From Alphaproteobacteria bacterium (GTDB taxonomy: Bacteria; Pseudomonadota; Alphaproteobacteria; UBA828): a stretch of DNA of 64,000 nt. A program made the position numbers and the translations under genes. The DNA lies in the NCBI GenBank assembly GCA_011523425.1, contig WTGU01000040.1, positions 1-64,000 of the forward strand, in the 5' to 3' direction. Positions 62,431-64,000 of this stretch are shown in pieces (positions within the stretch are counted from its first letter, which is position 1; each line of letters opens with the position of its first letter). The notes beneath the pieces are model-generated. The model was not told where the DNA came from. It saw only the letters and a list, made by a program, of their open reading frames with translations, and did no database searches.

Positions 62431-64000
62431 TCACGGCGGCCCGCCATCGGCCTGCGCGGGCGCCGGCGCGGCGTCGTCGACGTGAAGCTCGACTGCGCGG
62501 GAGCCCCGGCGGCGGTCGAGGCGGAGCCGGCCCGCCAGGTGGAACGGCTCGCCCGCGCCCGCGAGCAGCGCAGTGCCGAGCGCATTGTCGGCCGAGCGGA
62601 AGGCGATGCCCTTGAGCCGCCGGCCGGACGCGCCCGCGAGCTGACAGCGCACATGGCCGCGCCCCACGATATCGGCGCGGAGCAGCCGGGCGCCGGCCAG
62701 GGCGAAGCGGGGCTCGGGATTGCCGGCGCCGTAGGGGCCGGCCGCCTCCAGCATCTCCAGCAGGTCCGCCGTCGCACCTTCCACGGCGAGCGCGCCGTCG
62801 AGCCCGAGGCCGCGGGTTGCGGCCGATTCGTCCGCACCGGCGAGGCGGGAGCGGAAAAAGTCCGAGAGCGCCTCCAGCCGCGACCGCTCCACCGTGAAGC
62901 CCGCCGCCATCGGATGGCCGCCGCCGTTCACCAGCAGGCCCGCCTGTCGCGCGGCAGTGACGGCGGCGCCGATATCCGTGCCCGGCACCGAGCGGCAGGA
63001 GGCCTTGCCGATGCCGCCTTCCCAGGCGACGACGATGGCCGGCCGGTCGTGGCGCTCCCGCAGTCGGCTCGCGACGATGCCGATCACGCCGGCGTGCCAG
63101 GTCTCGCCGTGGGCGAGGACGAAGGGGGCGGGCGACGGGTCCGCCTCCGCCGCGTGCGCCACCTGCTCGATGGCCTCCTCCAGCACCGCCTGCTCGATCG
63201 CCTGGCGCTCGCGGTTCAGCGCATCCAGGCGGCGCGCGATCTCGTCCGCCTGGGCCTCGTCCTCGGTGCTCAGGAGGCGCGCGCCGAGGCTCGCTTCGCC
63301 CACCCGGCCGCCGGCGTTGACGCGGGGGCCGAGAATGAAGCCGAGGTGATAGACCCCCGGCGGCTCCTCCAGCCCGGCAACGTCGCCGAGCGCCCTCAGC
63401 CCCGCGTTGCGCCGCCGCCGCATGACCGTGAGCCCCTGACGCACGAACGCGCGGTTGACGCCGGTGAGCGGCACCACGTCGCAGACGGTGCCGAGCGCCA
63501 CCAGGTCGAGCCATTGCATCAGGTCGGGCTCCGCGCGCCCCGTGCGCTCGCGATACCAGCCCGCCTCGCGCAGGCGCCGGTTGAGCCCGACGACGAGGAG
63601 GAAGGCCACGCCGACCGCGGCGAGCTGGCGGTGGGGGCTCTCCTCGTCCAGCCGGTTGGGATCGATCACGGCGCAGGCGCGCGGCAGCTTCGCCTCGGCG
63701 ATGTGGTGGTCCACCACGATCACGTCGAGGCCAGCGTCGGCGGCGTCCGCCAGCGCGTCGAAGGCGCTGATTCCGCAGTCGACGGTGACGACCACGGCCA
63801 CGCCTTCGCCTGCGAGCTGGCGCATGGCGGCCGCGTTCGGCCCGTAGCCCTCGCGCAGGCGGTCGGGGATGTAGACCACGGGCGCGGTGCCCACAGCCTG
63901 GAAGAAGCGGCTGAGCAGCGCGGCCGAGGTGGCGCCGTCCACGTCGTAGTCGCCGAAGACCGCTATCTTCTCGCCGGCCTCGAGCGCGGCCGCGAGCCGC
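62431..64000 (-). CDS. recJ: Single-stranded-DNA exonuclease RecJ, 5' part outside the window
   Basis: RecJ degrades single-stranded DNA 5' to 3' in recombination and mismatch repair. About 523 codons are visible; the N-terminus lies beyond 64000. The frame enters with IAVFGDYDVDGATSAALL (motif I, metal Asp), then VVTVDCGISA, the DHH motif VVDHHIAEAKLP, GTVCDVVPL, and FILGPRVNAGGR. The DHHA1 domain has LAHGETWHAGVIGIVASRL and NGGGHPMAAGFTV. An OB-fold C-terminus follows, ending in a short Pro/Ala tail. All motifs in the visible part are intact. It is transcribed toward the tRNA-Glu gene, 84 bp away. Confidence 0.96.
   Translation of the reverse strand, partial: RLAAALEAGEKIAVFGDYDVDGATSAALLSRFFQAVGTAPVVYIPDRLREGYGPNAAAMRQLAGEGVAVVVTVDCGISAFDALADAADAGLDVIVVDHHIAEAKLPRACAVIDPNRLDEESPHRQLAAVGVAFLLVVGLNRRLREAGWYRERTGRAEPDLMQWLDLVALGTVCDVVPLTGVNRAFVRQGLTVMRRRRNAGLRALGDVAGLEEPPGVYHLGFILGPRVNAGGRVGEASLGARLLSTEDEAQADEIARRLDALNRERQAIEQAVLEEAIEQVAHAAEADPSPAPFVLAHGETWHAGVIGIVASRLRERHDRPAIVVAWEGGIGKASCRSVPGTDIGAAVTAARQAGLLVNGGGHPMAAGFTVERSRLEALSDFFRSRLAGADESAATRGLGLDGALAVEGATADLLEMLEAAGPYGAGNPEPRFALAGARLLRADIVGRGHVRCQLAGASGRRLKGIAFRSADNALGTALLAGAGEPFHLAGRLRLDRRRGSRAVELHVDDAAPAPAQADGGPP

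Overview
The window is chromosomal DNA of a very GC-rich alphaproteobacterium, most plausibly from the Rhodospirillales/Kiloniellales side of the class. Supporting signs are the order eno-ftsB-pdhA-pdhB-pdhC-lpdA-lipA-coq10-like, a mitochondrial-type complex I accessory subunit (NDUFS4 family), a cysteine-free L31, type I cytochrome c maturation genes (ccmABC), frequent GTG/TTG starts and the intergenic palindromes. Nearly all of the DNA is tightly packed housekeeping genes. No species can be named from the sequence alone.

Layout. 0.1-4.5 kb: an alpha/beta hydrolase, then an iron-sulfur/cysteine operon (cysE, iscR-like regulator, cysteine desulfurase, 2Fe-2S ferredoxin, TenA-like protein) behind a promoter that carries a good IscR type-1 half-site pair. 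4.57-5.32 kb: a compact cassette with a solitary phage Mu gp27-like (DUF3486) gene. 5.4-19.3 kb: mnmA, RNase D, an N-formylglutamate amidohydrolase, two peroxiredoxins, a dimethylglycine/sarcosine dehydrogenase, an acyl-CoA synthetase, aconitase and ccmABC. 19.4-31.9 kb: accA, a CNNM/CorC protein, aroB, aroK, a tiny membrane protein, a secreted unknown, a XerD-like recombinase, a MotA/MotB-like pair, an ABC exporter and rpmE. 31.9-33.0 kb: a second DUF3486 cassette, inverted relative to the first and bracketed by palindromic repeats. 33.0-47.9 kb: CoA transferase, glycosyltransferase 25, acyl-CoA dehydrogenase, glmS, glmU, gph, a nucleotide-sugar dehydrogenase, a small lipoprotein, a phosphotransferase, HyuB/HyuA and an SDR protein. 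48.0-56.1 kb: enolase, FtsB, the pyruvate dehydrogenase complex, lipoyl synthase and a COQ10-like protein. 56.1-64.0 kb: amidase, GST, NDUFS4-like subunit, mazEF, SMP-30-like protein, RraA-like protein, a glutamine amidotransferase, a tiny island in a tRNA-Glu gene, and recJ, which runs off the window.

Most unusual signal. The two DUF3486 genes sit outside any prophage and share a fixed architecture: a nearly identical 51-bp leader (palindrome plus a hairpin that would cover the ribosome binding site), the gene, an array of GTGCC-containing units in exact 10-bp phase, an A/T-richer spacer, and an identical 30-bp end box. Leader and end box are far better conserved than the coding sequence between them. 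This looks like a recurrent genetic unit in which a small DNA-binding protein, perhaps a terminase small-subunit relative, travels with its own target sites. Function is inferred, not shown. A second compact element is a roughly 0.47-kb insert at the 3' end of tRNA-Glu, bounded by an 18-bp direct repeat and carrying one zinc-ribbon ORF.
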